A program made the position numbers and the translations under genes. Shown here piece after piece: positions 15,683 to 24,800 of a stretch of DNA of 64,000 nt. How positions within the stretch are numbered: position 1 is the first letter of the stretch; every line of letters begins with the position of its first letter. Source of the DNA: Streptomyces sp. NRRL WC-3742 (GTDB lineage Bacteria; Actinomycetota; Actinomycetes; Streptomycetales; Streptomycetaceae); contig NZ_JOCF01000008.1 in assembly GCF_000720635.1 (NCBI RefSeq), positions 1 through 64,000 of the forward strand. The letters are read 5' to 3'. The notes below the pieces were generated by a model. The model made no database searches. It was given only the letters and a program-made list of their open reading frames with translations, and was not told where the DNA came from.

Positions 15683-16919
15683 CGGCCCGCAGGCCGTACG
15701 CGCCCGCGCCGAGCGCGATCACCGCCGCGCCGGCGGCCACCGAGGCCACCGGCAGGGAGGCGGCCAGCGCCGCGCAGCCGACCAGCCCGACGGCGGGCAC
15801 CGCGAGCGGCGGGCGCCCCTCCTGCTTCGGCAGCGTCCAGGCGGAGGCGTTGGCGACGGCGTAGTACGTCAGCACGCCGAAGGAGGAGAACCCGATCGCC
15901 CCGCGCAGGTCGGCCGTGGCCGCCGCGAGAGCGACCACCGCGCCGATCGCGATCTCCGCGCGGCGGGGCACCTGGCTGCGCGGGTGGACGGCGGCGAGGC
16001 CGCGCGGCAGATGGCCGTCACGGGCCATGGCGAGGGTGGTCCGGGAGACCCCGAGGATCAGGGCGAGCAGCGAGCCGAGCGCCGCCAGCGCCGCGCCGAC
16101 CCGGACGACGGGCGCCAGCCACCCGGCCCCCGCCGCCCGTACCGCGTCGACCAACGGCGCTGCGGCGGTGGCGAGTTGGGTGGGTCCGAGGACGCTCAGC
16201 ACGGCGACGGCGACCAGCACGTAGACGGCGAGCGCGATGCCCAGGGCGGTCGGGATCGCGCGCGGGATGGTGCGGGCCGGGTCGCGGACCTCCTCCCCGA
16301 GGGTGGCGATCCGGGCGTACCCGGCGAAGGCGAAGAACAGCAGCCCGGCCGCCCGCAGGACGCCCTGGGCGGTGGCGTCGCCGCCGAGGTCGAGCCGGGC
16401 CGGGTCGGCGGCGCCGGAGGTGAGGGCCGCGACGACGACGGCGGCCAGCACCGCCAGGACGACGGCGACGATCACCCGGGTCAGGGCCGCCGACTTCTGC
16501 ACGCCCGCGCAGTTGACGGCGGTGAGCGCCACCACGGCGGCCACCGCCACGGCATGGGCCTGGCCGGGCCAGACGTAGCCGCCGACCGTGAGCGCCATCG
16601 CCGCGCAGGAGGCGGTCTTGCCGACCACGAACCCCCATCCCGCGAGGTGGCCCCAGAACGGCCCGAGCCGCTCGCGCCCGTACACGTACGTCCCGCCGGA
16701 CTGCGGGTAGCGGGCGGCCAGTCGCGCCGAGGAGGTGGCGTTGCAGTACGCCACCACGGCGGCCAGGGCCAGCCCGAGCAGCAGCCCTGAGCCGGCGGCG
16801 CCGGCGGCGGGGGCGAGGGCGGCGAAGATCCCGGCGCCGATCATCGAGCCGAGCCCGATCACCACGGCGTCGAAGAGCCCCAGTCGGCGTTGCAGCCCGG
16901 GTTCCGCCGGTCGGCCCAC
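15645..16919 (-). CDS. APC-superfamily amino acid permease
   Basis: A 424-aa polytopic membrane protein with about 12 hydrophobic segments. The first helix carries the APC signature GLGSMIGAGIFAALAPAA, and helix 3 follows RYPQSGGTYVYGRERLGPF. The conserved loop EEVRDPARTIPRAI after helix 6 places it in the amino acid/polyamine/organocation family. Translation starts at GTG 16919 with GGGAG about 9 bases upstream. The spacer upstream consists of 9-bp tandem repeats. Substrate specificity cannot be read from the sequence. Confidence 0.88.
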   Translation of the reverse strand: MGRPAEPGLQRRLGLFDAVVIGLGSMIGAGIFAALAPAAGAAGSGLLLGLALAAVVAYCNATSSARLAARYPQSGGTYVYGRERLGPFWGHLAGWGFVVGKTASCAAMALTVGGYVWPGQAHAVAVAAVVALTAVNCAGVQKSAALTRVIVAVVLAVLAAVVVAALTSGAADPARLDLGGDATAQGVLRAAGLLFFAFAGYARIATLGEEVRDPARTIPRAIPTALGIALAVYVLVAVAVLSVLGPTQLATAAAPLVDAVRAAGAGWLAPVVRVGAALAALGSLLALILGVSRTTLAMARDGHLPRGLAAVHPRSQVPRRAEIAIGAVVALAAATADLRGAIGFSSFGVLTYYAVANASAWTLPKQEGRPPLAVPAVGLVGCAALAASLPVASVAAGAAVIALGAGAYGLRAVSGRSPRSRNGR

Positions 16920-16941
16920 GATTCACTCCCGTGCTCTGTCG

Positions 16942-16986
16942 GTGCAGCCTGTGCAGCCGGTGCAGTCCGTGCGCTCCGTGCACAGT
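16942..16986. repeat. five 9-bp tandem repeats upstream of the permease
   Basis: Units in 9-bp register: GTGCAGCCT, GTGCAGCCG, GTGCAGTCC, GTGCGCTCC and GTGCACAGT, just upstream of the permease start at 16919. Confidence 0.7.
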
Positions 16987-17030
16987 CACTGCCGTCACTG
17001 CGGTCCGCGCAGGTGACGGGGCACCGTACC

Positions 17031-17621
17031 TCAGTCGGGTGACGGGCCGGTGGGCGGCGCGGGCCAGGCGCTCAGCAGGGCGTCGAGGCCGTCGATGATG
17101 CGCGCCCAGGAGTCGTCGGCGCTGCGCACGGTGTGGGAGAAGCCGCCGGAGCCCTCCAGCGTGGCGTAGCCGTGGAAGGTGCTGCCGAGCAGGCGGACGG
17201 CGTCGGTCTCGTCGGGTTCGCCGAGGTGGTAGCCGCGCAGGAGGGCCCTGGTCATCTGCGCGTGCCGGACGCCCGCGCTGGCCAGGGCGGTCTCGGTGTC
17301 CAGCGGGAGCTGCGCGGCGGCGTAGCGGCCGGGGTGCTCGCGGGCGTAGCGGCGGTAGGCGTCGGCGAAGGCGGCCAGGGCGTCCCGTCCGGCGCGCCCG
17401 GCGAGAGCGTCGGCGACGCGGTCGGCGAGTTCCTCCAGGGCGAGCAGGGCGATCCTGGTCTTTAGGTCCTGCGAGTTCCTGACGTGCGAGTAGAGGCTCG
17501 CGTCCTTGACCCCGAAGCGGCGGGCGAGCGCCGAGACGGTCACCTTGTCGAAGCCGACCTCGTCGGCCAGTTCCGCGCCGGCCCGGACGAGACGCTCCGT
17601 GTTGAGTCCTGCGCGTGCCAT
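17031..17621 (-). CDS. TetR-family regulator (WHG-type C-terminal domain)
   Basis: A 196-aa TetR regulator. The HTH spans about residues 8-55 (FDKVTVSALARRFGVKDASL and YSHVRNSQDL). The C-terminal domain contains FHGYATLEGSGGF, the WHG-like signature. The ATG at 17621 gives the usual short N-terminal arm. Its upstream region holds the inverted repeat at 17652-17669, and the next gene (17701) is divergent, so it most likely represses itself and the FBP gene. Confidence 0.87.
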   Translation of the reverse strand: MARAGLNTERLVRAGAELADEVGFDKVTVSALARRFGVKDASLYSHVRNSQDLKTRIALLALEELADRVADALAGRAGRDALAAFADAYRRYAREHPGRYAAAQLPLDTETALASAGVRHAQMTRALLRGYHLGEPDETDAVRLLGSTFHGYATLEGSGGFSHTVRSADDSWARIIDGLDALLSAWPAPPTGPSPD

Positions 17622-17651
17622 GCCGTCCTTCCCCGCTCCTCGATCTCCTAG

Positions 17652-17669
17652 GGCAAATATACATTTGCC
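17652..17669. promoter_or_regulatory. candidate TetR operator between TetR and FBP genes
   Basis: GGCAAAT-ATAC-ATTTGCC is a perfect 7-bp inverted repeat with a 4-base centre, flanked by CCTAGG-like sequences on both sides. It is AT-rich and stands out in a GC-rich region, 30-50 bp from both divergent starts. This is typical placement for an autoregulatory TetR site. Confidence 0.65.
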
Positions 17670-17700
17670 TAGGTCTCCTAGGTAATTTACGTTGCCTCCT

Positions 17701-18186
17701 ATGAAGCCGTTGACCGAAAAAGAGATCCGCGCCGCCTTCGTGAACTGTTCCAAGGGTGAGGCGTCGCGACTGAACGTCCCCCGCGACCTGCCCGAACTCC
17801 CCTGGGAGGACCTGGACTTCCTCGGGTGGCGGGATCCCCAGGCCCCCGACCGCGCCTACTTCGCGGTCGAGCTCGACGGGCGCCTGGTCGCCGTGACGCT
17901 GCGCTCCACCGCCGCCGCCTCCTGGCAGGCCCGCCGCAGCATCTGCTCCCTCTGCGTCACCCCGCAGACCGGCAACGTCGCCCTGCTGGTCGCCCCGCGC
18001 GCGGGGCAGGCCGGGAAGCAGGGCAACTCGGTGGGCGCCTACATGTGCGCCGACCTGGCCTGCTCCCTGTACATCCGGGGCAGGAAGGACAACGGGACCC
18101 GCTTCCACGAGTCCCTGACCGAGGAGGAGAAGGTCGAGCGCCTGCTCGGCAACCTCGCGGAGTTCGTCGGCAAGGTCACCGCGTAG
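17701..18186 (+). CDS. FBP-domain treble-clef zinc finger protein (FusB/FusC-like)
   Basis: A 161-aa protein whose C-terminal half matches the FBP_C (elongation factor G-binding) domain. This domain in FusB/FusC binds EF-G and frees it from fusidic-acid-stalled ribosomes. Four putative zinc ligands are visible as CSLC and CADLAC, followed by SLYIRGRKDN, a conserved family end. The N-terminal half is helical (LTEKEIRAAFVNCSKGEASR). No Shine-Dalgarno is seen at the ATG, so translation may be leaderless or weakly initiated. The divergent TetR gene probably controls it. A role in ribosome rescue or resistance is inferred from the family only. Confidence 0.85.
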   Translation: MKPLTEKEIRAAFVNCSKGEASRLNVPRDLPELPWEDLDFLGWRDPQAPDRAYFAVELDGRLVAVTLRSTAAASWQARRSICSLCVTPQTGNVALLVAPRAGQAGKQGNSVGAYMCADLACSLYIRGRKDNGTRFHESLTEEEKVERLLGNLAEFVGKVTA

Positions 18187-18192
18187 ACGCGG

Positions 18193-18221
18193 CAGTGGCG
18201 CCGCTGGAGGCGGCGCCACTG
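18193..18221. terminator. convergent terminator hairpin
   Basis: Perfect 12-bp stem CAGTGGCGCCGC (18193-18204) with its complement at 18210-18221 and a 5-base loop, between the FBP gene and the surface-protein gene. Confidence 0.8.
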
Positions 18222-18251
18222 GTGTTCCGTGTGAGGTTGTTCAGCCGGTCG

Positions 18252-21200
18252 TCAGCTGTGGCGTCCCGGTCGGCGGTAGGCCATCACGCAGATGAGCAGA
18301 CCGCCGAGGATCGCCAGCGCCCCGAAGGCCAGGAGCAGCGGGCCGTTGGTGCTGCTGCCGGTGTCCGGCAGCGCGGGGCTGCTCGATCCGGACGGCGTGC
18401 TCGGGGTGGTCGGCGGGGTCGGCGGGGTCGGCGGGGTCGGCGACGGGGAGACGGACGGCGAGTTCGACGGCGACGGGGACCCGCTCGGGCTGGGGGAGTT
18501 ACTCGGCGACGGCGAGGGGGACGGCGACGGAGAGGGAGACGGAGACGGGGAGGGCGAGGTGTTCGGCAGGATCACACCCATGTCCAGGTCCAGGTACCGC
18601 TGCCCCCCGCTCAGCGTGACGCTCTGCGTGAGCCCGGTCCCCGGGTCCGCGTCCGAGTCCTTCGTCGGGTCCGTCCCGGCGCCGCGCTTGGTGACGGTCG
18701 CCCCCTTCGGCAGCGTCGCCAGGTCGAACTTCACCTGGTACGTCCCGTCCGGCAGGTTGTCGAACAGGTAGTGCCCACCGGCGTCCGTCACCGTGGTGAC
18801 CGGCTTGCCGTCCTTGTCGCGCACGGGCTGCCCGTTGCCGTCCAGCAGGTTGACCGTGACGCCGGCGATCCCGGTGTCGCCGGGCTTCTGGACGCCGGAC
18901 TCGTCCTTGTCCCACCAGACGAAGTCGCCGAGCGCGTTGTTGGTCGGGGTCGTCCGCTTGACGGAGACGCCGACCTTGGGCGGCTCGGCGGGCAGCAGCT
19001 GGCGGCCGGAGCCGTCGGTGGCGGTGAAGGCGAAGCTGTTCCAGGCGTAGTCGCCCTCGGGCGCGTCGTAGGAGGCGACCATCGGCCAGGTCAGGGTGAA
19101 GGACTCACCCGGGGCCATGCTGCCGGGGCGGTGGATGCGGAACCAGGTGGCCGTGCCGGGGCCGGGGAAGCTGCTGCTCCAGGCGGCGCCCGCGTTGCAG
19201 CCGGTGCGGTCGACGATCACCGTCTCGACGCAGGGGTTGGGGTCGGTGGTGTACTCGATGACCACGGTCGGGTCGCTGGCGGTGATCGGCTGGCTCAGCG
19301 AGGGCGCCCAGGCGCTGCCGCGCTTGGCGTCCTGGGTGAGGACGTAGTTGTCGCCCGGGGTGGGCAGCTTGTCGTAGGCGATGAACTGGGTGACCGGGTC
19401 CGGCGAGTCGTTGCGCACGGTCATGCGCCAGGAGGTCTGGCCGCCGGGGGTGGCGGTGCCGATGGTGACGTAGTCGGCGTCGAGGTCGCCCTTGACCTCC
19501 TTGTACGAGCGCAGCACGGCGGGCGCGTCGACCTGGATCTTGGACGAGGCGTGGCACATCAGCTCGCTGGTGTCGCCGTTGCCGTTGAGGTCGAGCACGT
19601 CCGGCGTGCTGCCGCTGTCGGAGCCGGAGAACATGCAGGACACCGGGTGGGTGGGCTGGTCGACCGTGACGTAGATGTCGTTGGTCAGCTCACCGGCGCG
19701 GATGCTGCTGGCGACCTGGACGTCGAAGAGCATCCGGTAGGCCAGCTGGTCGTGCAGGTACATCATGTCGGGAGCGCCGGCGGGCCACTCCATCCGGAGG
19801 ATCTGGCGGCCGTCCGGACCGGGCTTCACCGTGATCGAGCTGGGCGCCTTGGCGTCCGGGTAGTTCGGGTCCGGGCGGGCGGAGCCGTCGATGTAGACGA
19901 CGCCGACCGGGAGCACGTCGTAGAGGACGAGCGGGCGCTCGAGGTCGCGGGCGCTGCGGTTGTACGGGATGACCTGGAAGGTGGCCTTGCCGCCGGGGGC
20001 GGACAGCTCACCGGCGACGGTGGTCTTGGCGGCGCCGAGGTTGGTGGCCTGGGTGATGGTCGTGGAGGCGCAGGCGTTGGCGGAGGCGCTGTTGGAGCCG
20101 TCGCTGGCGGTGGTGTCCACGCAGTTGGTCAGCGGGGCCGGGGCCGGGCGGCCGTCGTGGCCGGGGGTGGCGACCTGGGTGACGATCTGGACGGCGTTGC
20201 CGGGGCTCCAGCCGGTGGGGATGGGCCCGTTCCAGGTGAACCTCAGGCCGTCCAGCCAGCGCCCGGCGGGGATGCCCAGCTCGTCGTTGGCCGGGACGCT
20301 CGCGCCCTGGACGAAGGTGACGCGGCGGGCGGCGGAGCCGTTGAAGGGGCTGGCGGGGGTGAAGGTCTGCCAGGTGGGGTCGCCGTTGAGGCGGTACTGC
20401 AGGGTGAGCTGGATGCTGGTCGGGTTCCAGGGCTCCAGCTGGATCGACTGCGGGTAGATCCAGTTGTAGACGCCGTCCGTGCTCCCGGCGCCGGGGTCGG
20501 TGATGGTCAGGCTGGTGGCCGGGCCGGCGGTGTTGGTGGCGGAGAGGCTGAGCGAGTTGAGGTCGCCGTTGGTGGTGTTCTCGCGCCAGGTCTTGCTGGC
20601 GGTCACCACGACGCCGGTCGCCGGCGGGCGGAACTGCCCGGTGGTGGTGGAGGCGCTGTCGAGCTTGCGCTCGGCCTCGGTCAGCGGCGCACCGAGCAGG
20701 TCGACGTGGTTGTCGGAGGTGGTGCCGTCGGGGAAGTCGGCCGCGGGGTAGTTGACGACCAGCGCGCCGGGCAGGCGGCAGCCGCCGCGCCCGTTGCCGG
20801 AGGTGAAGGCCCCGATGTCGAAGCCCCAGGTGTTGGGCCCGGGCGGGACCTTGGACCAGCCCGGCGAGCGGCTGGTGTCGACGACGGCGCCCGGCGGCAG
20901 GGTGTCGAGGAGGCGGCTGGTGTCGAGGTCGACGTTGGGCACGTTGTCGGTGGCGCAGGCGCTGAACTGGTAGGTGACGGTGCGTCCGTCGCTGCTGGTG
21001 GTCTGGATGCCCTTGGTCACCGTGTACTGCGGCTGCACGGCCGCCTTGGTGTCGGCGCTGGAGGACTGCGTCGGCTCGTTGGTGGCCGACATGGTCGCCG
21101 AGTTGGTGGAGGTCGCGCCGTTGGGGGTGGAGAAGTTCGGGTACTTCATCGCCACCGTGATGGTGGCGGTGGTGCCCGGGCTCAGGTTCTTGAGCTTGAT

Positions 21201-21524
21201 GTCCATCGTGCCGCCCGTCGCCCCGGCGGCGGGCACGGTGGAGGCGGCCTCGTCCACGGTGGACGGGTCCGGGGTCCAGCCGAGGAACTGCATGTTCGGC
21301 GGGAGGGTGTCGAGGATGTTCCCGTTGGTGCACTCGGTCATCGAGCAGGTGTACTTCAGGGTGTAGGTGACGGTCTCTCCCGGAGAGGCGGTCGCCTTGT
21401 CCACGGATTTGGTGAAGGAGATCGCCGCTTGTGCCGGAGGCGCCAGCACGCTGCTGCTCAGCAGCGAGCCGGCCACCAGGGCCAGCACACCGGCGATCCT
21501 CCCGGTCCGGAATCGAAGTCGCAT
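18252..21524 (-). CDS. sortase-anchored surface protein with SdrD B-like domain and Ser-Pro stalk
   Basis: A 1090-aa secreted, cell-wall-anchored protein. The signal peptide covers residues 1-34, with cleavage after PPAQA. A long body of repeated beta domains of the DUF11/isopeptide type follows (several KSVDKATASPGETVTYTLKY-like openings and DTLPPG/YDVLPVG segments). An SdrD B-like domain lies near residues 860-975 (GDFVWWDKDESGVQKPGDTG; DAGGHYLFDNLPDGTYQVKF). Then comes a wall-spanning Ser-Pro repeat stalk (about 985-1045). The sortase signal LPDTG is near residue 1052, followed by a hydrophobic helix and a basic tail. It likely mediates adhesion or surface structuring. It is divergent from the giant LamG gene. 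No sortase gene is in the window. Confidence 0.9.
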   Translation of the reverse strand: MRLRFRTGRIAGVLALVAGSLLSSSVLAPPAQAAISFTKSVDKATASPGETVTYTLKYTCSMTECTNGNILDTLPPNMQFLGWTPDPSTVDEAASTVPAAGATGGTMDIKLKNLSPGTTATITVAMKYPNFSTPNGATSTNSATMSATNEPTQSSSADTKAAVQPQYTVTKGIQTTSSDGRTVTYQFSACATDNVPNVDLDTSRLLDTLPPGAVVDTSRSPGWSKVPPGPNTWGFDIGAFTSGNGRGGCRLPGALVVNYPAADFPDGTTSDNHVDLLGAPLTEAERKLDSASTTTGQFRPPATGVVVTASKTWRENTTNGDLNSLSLSATNTAGPATSLTITDPGAGSTDGVYNWIYPQSIQLEPWNPTSIQLTLQYRLNGDPTWQTFTPASPFNGSAARRVTFVQGASVPANDELGIPAGRWLDGLRFTWNGPIPTGWSPGNAVQIVTQVATPGHDGRPAPAPLTNCVDTTASDGSNSASANACASTTITQATNLGAAKTTVAGELSAPGGKATFQVIPYNRSARDLERPLVLYDVLPVGVVYIDGSARPDPNYPDAKAPSSITVKPGPDGRQILRMEWPAGAPDMMYLHDQLAYRMLFDVQVASSIRAGELTNDIYVTVDQPTHPVSCMFSGSDSGSTPDVLDLNGNGDTSELMCHASSKIQVDAPAVLRSYKEVKGDLDADYVTIGTATPGGQTSWRMTVRNDSPDPVTQFIAYDKLPTPGDNYVLTQDAKRGSAWAPSLSQPITASDPTVVIEYTTDPNPCVETVIVDRTGCNAGAAWSSSFPGPGTATWFRIHRPGSMAPGESFTLTWPMVASYDAPEGDYAWNSFAFTATDGSGRQLLPAEPPKVGVSVKRTTPTNNALGDFVWWDKDESGVQKPGDTGIAGVTVNLLDGNGQPVRDKDGKPVTTVTDAGGHYLFDNLPDGTYQVKFDLATLPKGATVTKRGAGTDPTKDSDADPGTGLTQSVTLSGGQRYLDLDMGVILPNTSPSPSPSPSPSPSPSPSPSNSPSPSGSPSPSNSPSVSPSPTPPTPPTPPTTPSTPSGSSSPALPDTGSSTNGPLLLAFGALAILGGLLICVMAYRRPGRHS

Positions 21525-21820
21525 GGGCGAAGTCCACCCGACCGCGCATCAGACATTTGTACGCCACCAGCATGAATCGTCGAAGTTCATCCCTTTGGAG
21601 CAGTTTGTCCGCTTGGCGACCAGAGCCGGAAGGCGAGGTTCCAGCCACCTGACGCTGCGTTCAAGTCGCTTGTACGACCGGTCATTTCATAACCCCCTCT
21701 CCACCAAAACCCCACATGCCAGACTGACCGTCGCCCTGAGAGGGGCACGCGAAAGTCCAACGCCGCCCCGGGCCGACAGAGGCACCGGAGGCCGGCGTCC
21801 AGGCTCGTGGAAGGGGAACA
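21525..21820. other. divergent promoter region of two large genes
   Basis: About 300 bp between the surface-protein gene and the giant LamG gene. It is lower in GC than its surroundings, consistent with promoters on both strands, but I see no convincing palindrome or small gene. Confidence 0.4.
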
Positions 21821-24800
21821 GTGGCGCCTCAGGAATCCCTGCTCAAGACGTACGGGGACCGCTCCTACCGGCACGTGACGATGGCCCGGCACCAGGGCAC
21901 GACCATCGCGTTCGCGATGGACTCCGCCCGCCGGATCGTCTACTCCGTGCTGGACCTGTCCAGCCAGCAGAAGAAGGGCGACGTCGACGCCGCGTACTGG
22001 AGCGAGAACCCGGCCGAGGTGGCCTTCCCCCGGGAGATCGCCGAGGTGGGCTACGCCGCCGTCGGGACGACGGCGATGCCGACGGTCAAGCGCGGCGGGG
22101 CCGAGGCGGGCTCCGACGAACGGCCGCTGCCCGCCGAGATCGACCCGTTCCTGTCCACGACGGCACGGCTGACGGCCGACGCCCCGTTCCACGTGGTCTC
22201 GGACGGCACGTACGTGCTGGTGCTGCGCCAGTCCATCAGCGGGACGGACCCCGGCGCGGTGTACAAGCTCACCGACCGTGGCTCCTCGGGCGACGCGGGC
22301 CGCACCGACTACCAGCTCGACGGCACCAAGAAGATCCCGCTGGTGCACAACACCCTGCTGTGCGACCGGTTCCTGCTCGTCGACGGCAAGCTCAAGCCCG
22401 TCCTCGAGGTGCGCTTCAAGCGCAGCCGACACGCCACCAACCCCGAGTCGGCCAAGGACAGCCTGGGTACCGAGGACATGGAGGGCCGCCCGTTCCACGA
22501 GCCGACCCAGGAGCTGTCCTTCGTCCGGAACCTGACCCGGGGCCGCTTCGCCGCCGTACTCGTGCCGACCGCGATCAGCAACGTGCAGCGATGGCAGCTC
22601 TTCGCGCACAACGACGCCACCGGCCGGGTCGACTGCTTCAACATCGAACAGGGTGCCCAGGGCCTGTTCAACATCCAGGGCACCCGCTTCTACACCAGCC
22701 CGGACGCGACCTACCGGGACGCGGTGTTCGAGCGCAGCCCGGGCACCTGTCCGTTCACCGGGCGCGAGCTGGTCCCGGTGACGGGCACCGAGGGATTCGC
22801 GGAGACGGCGCTGCGACTGACCGGCGCCGACCCGTACGTCGACCTGGGGGATCCGGCGGCGCTGCGCTTCGCGGGCGGGGCCTACTCGATCGAGGCATGG
22901 ATCAAGCCGACCTCCCGCTACGGCCCGGTGCTCGGCCGCGACGGGGAGTACCGGCTGGCCGTGGACACCACCGGTGCGGTGACCCTCACCCACACCGGGG
23001 CGCCCTCCCCGCTGACCTCCACCGAGACCGTCCCCACCGACGTGTACACCCACATCGCCGCCACCTTCGACGGGAAGACGGCCAAGCTGTACGTCAACGG
23101 CAAGCCGGCCGGCAGCGGCGCGCTGCCGTTCACGGCGGCCACCGGCGCGAACACCCTGATCGGCAAGGACGGCGCGGGCGACCACTTCGACGGCGACCTC
23201 GACGAGCTCCGGATCTGGAACCGGGTGCGCTCGGAGGCCGAGCTCGGCGACAGCATGAACCACCGGCTGATCGGCAACGATCCCGGCCTGGTGGCCTACT
23301 ACCGCTTCGACGAGGGCTCGGGCACCACCGCCTACGACCAGACGGACAACGCGCTGCACGGCACGCTCAAGGGCGGCGTGGAATGGACGGGCTCGGACGC
23401 CTCTGTCGGCGACCACCCGGGGGTGCGGCGCGACAGCTTCACCCTCGACGGGCGCACGGTCGAGTCCGGCATGTCGGCCGTGCTATACCACCAGCAGGAG
23501 AACGTGGTCGCCGGGTACCGCCCCGACCCCAAGCCCGCCAAGCGGCAGGCCCGGGTGATGCTGGCCTTCGTCGCCAAGGACGCCCAGGGCCCGTCCACGG
23601 CCGCCCTGGACTTCGCCGTCGGCCGCGACGGCCGGCTGGCCCAGGCCCCGGACGTGCTCGCCCCGACCTCGCTCAAGCGGCCGGTGAAGGGGCAGGACTC
23701 GGAGCAGCTCAGCGTCCTGCAGCAGACGATCAAGCGGCTGGAGCCGGAGATCGCCGACCTGCGGCAAAAGATCGCCCAGCTGGCCGGCGCTGCCGGCAAG
23801 GCGGACGAGTACGAGGCGGAAGAGGCCCGGAGGAAGCCGGACTTCGACGCCCTGGAGCGGAGCTACCTCGCCGAGAAGGACCTCCCGGGCGCCTACGCCT
23901 ACAACCTGAGGCTCAAAACCGATCGTGTGATGCCGAACGGCTACCGGGCGCGGTGGCTGTTCTTAGCCGGAACCACCGGAAGCACCGGCGTCGCGATCTT
24001 CGCCGAGGACAAGGGCGACCAGCCGAACAAGACGGTCTGGCGGTTGGAGCCCGTCAGCAGCCGACCGGAGGACAGCTCCTACTTCCGGGTGGTCGCCGAG
24101 GCGACCAAGCAGGAGCTGCACGTCGACGGCGACTCGACGGCGGAGAACGCCCGGGTGAACCTGCTCAAGCCCGAGCTGAACAACCCTGCTTCGCAGTTCC
24201 AGCTGGTCACCACCAACAACGACGTCACCGTCACGCGCGAGATCCGCCTCGTCAACCGGAAGAGCCGGCTCGCGATCGGCTCGCCCTCCGCGGTCACGAA
24301 CCCCACCGTGTGCCAGTCGAGCGAGTGCCTCACGGCGGAGTCGGGTCTGCTCATCCTGGTGAACCTCGGCATGCGGTCGGGGCTGGACAAGCAGTACCTC
24401 CCGCAGAAGGCGGAGATGGACGAGCTGCGCCGCAAGCTCCAGGAGGCGCGCACGGCCAAGGATCGCACCAACGAGCTGACCCGCGCGCTCACCGCCAGGC
24501 AGGCGGAACTGCAGGACGCCCAGAGCAAGTTGGCCGCCCTGACGAACGCGGCGCAGGGCGACGACGACCTGACGCTGGCCATGCCGCTGCTCGCGGTGGA
24601 CGCCACCGGCCTGAGCCTGTCCGGCTGCCTGCTCGACTTCGCCCAGGGCACCGACCGGCCGGCGCTGATGGACAGCGGCACCGGCAACCTCGTGCTGTAC
24701 TTCCGCGGGCTCAACGGGCAGTTCTTCGCCGTGTACTACGACACCGGCGTCATCCGCGGCACCCGGACGCTGGCCGGGGACGGCGGCACGCTCGCCTTCC

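Noticed and set aside
18360..18560. Repetitive plus-strand sequence resembling a minisatellite
   Set aside because: It is the coding sequence of the Ser-Pro wall-spanning stalk of the surface protein, so it is explained by protein function.
17826..21575. Plus-strand open frame of 1249 codons opposite the surface protein
   Set aside because: Arg/Gly/Val-rich antisense shadow; the minus-strand protein has signal peptide, SdrD B domain and LPDTG.
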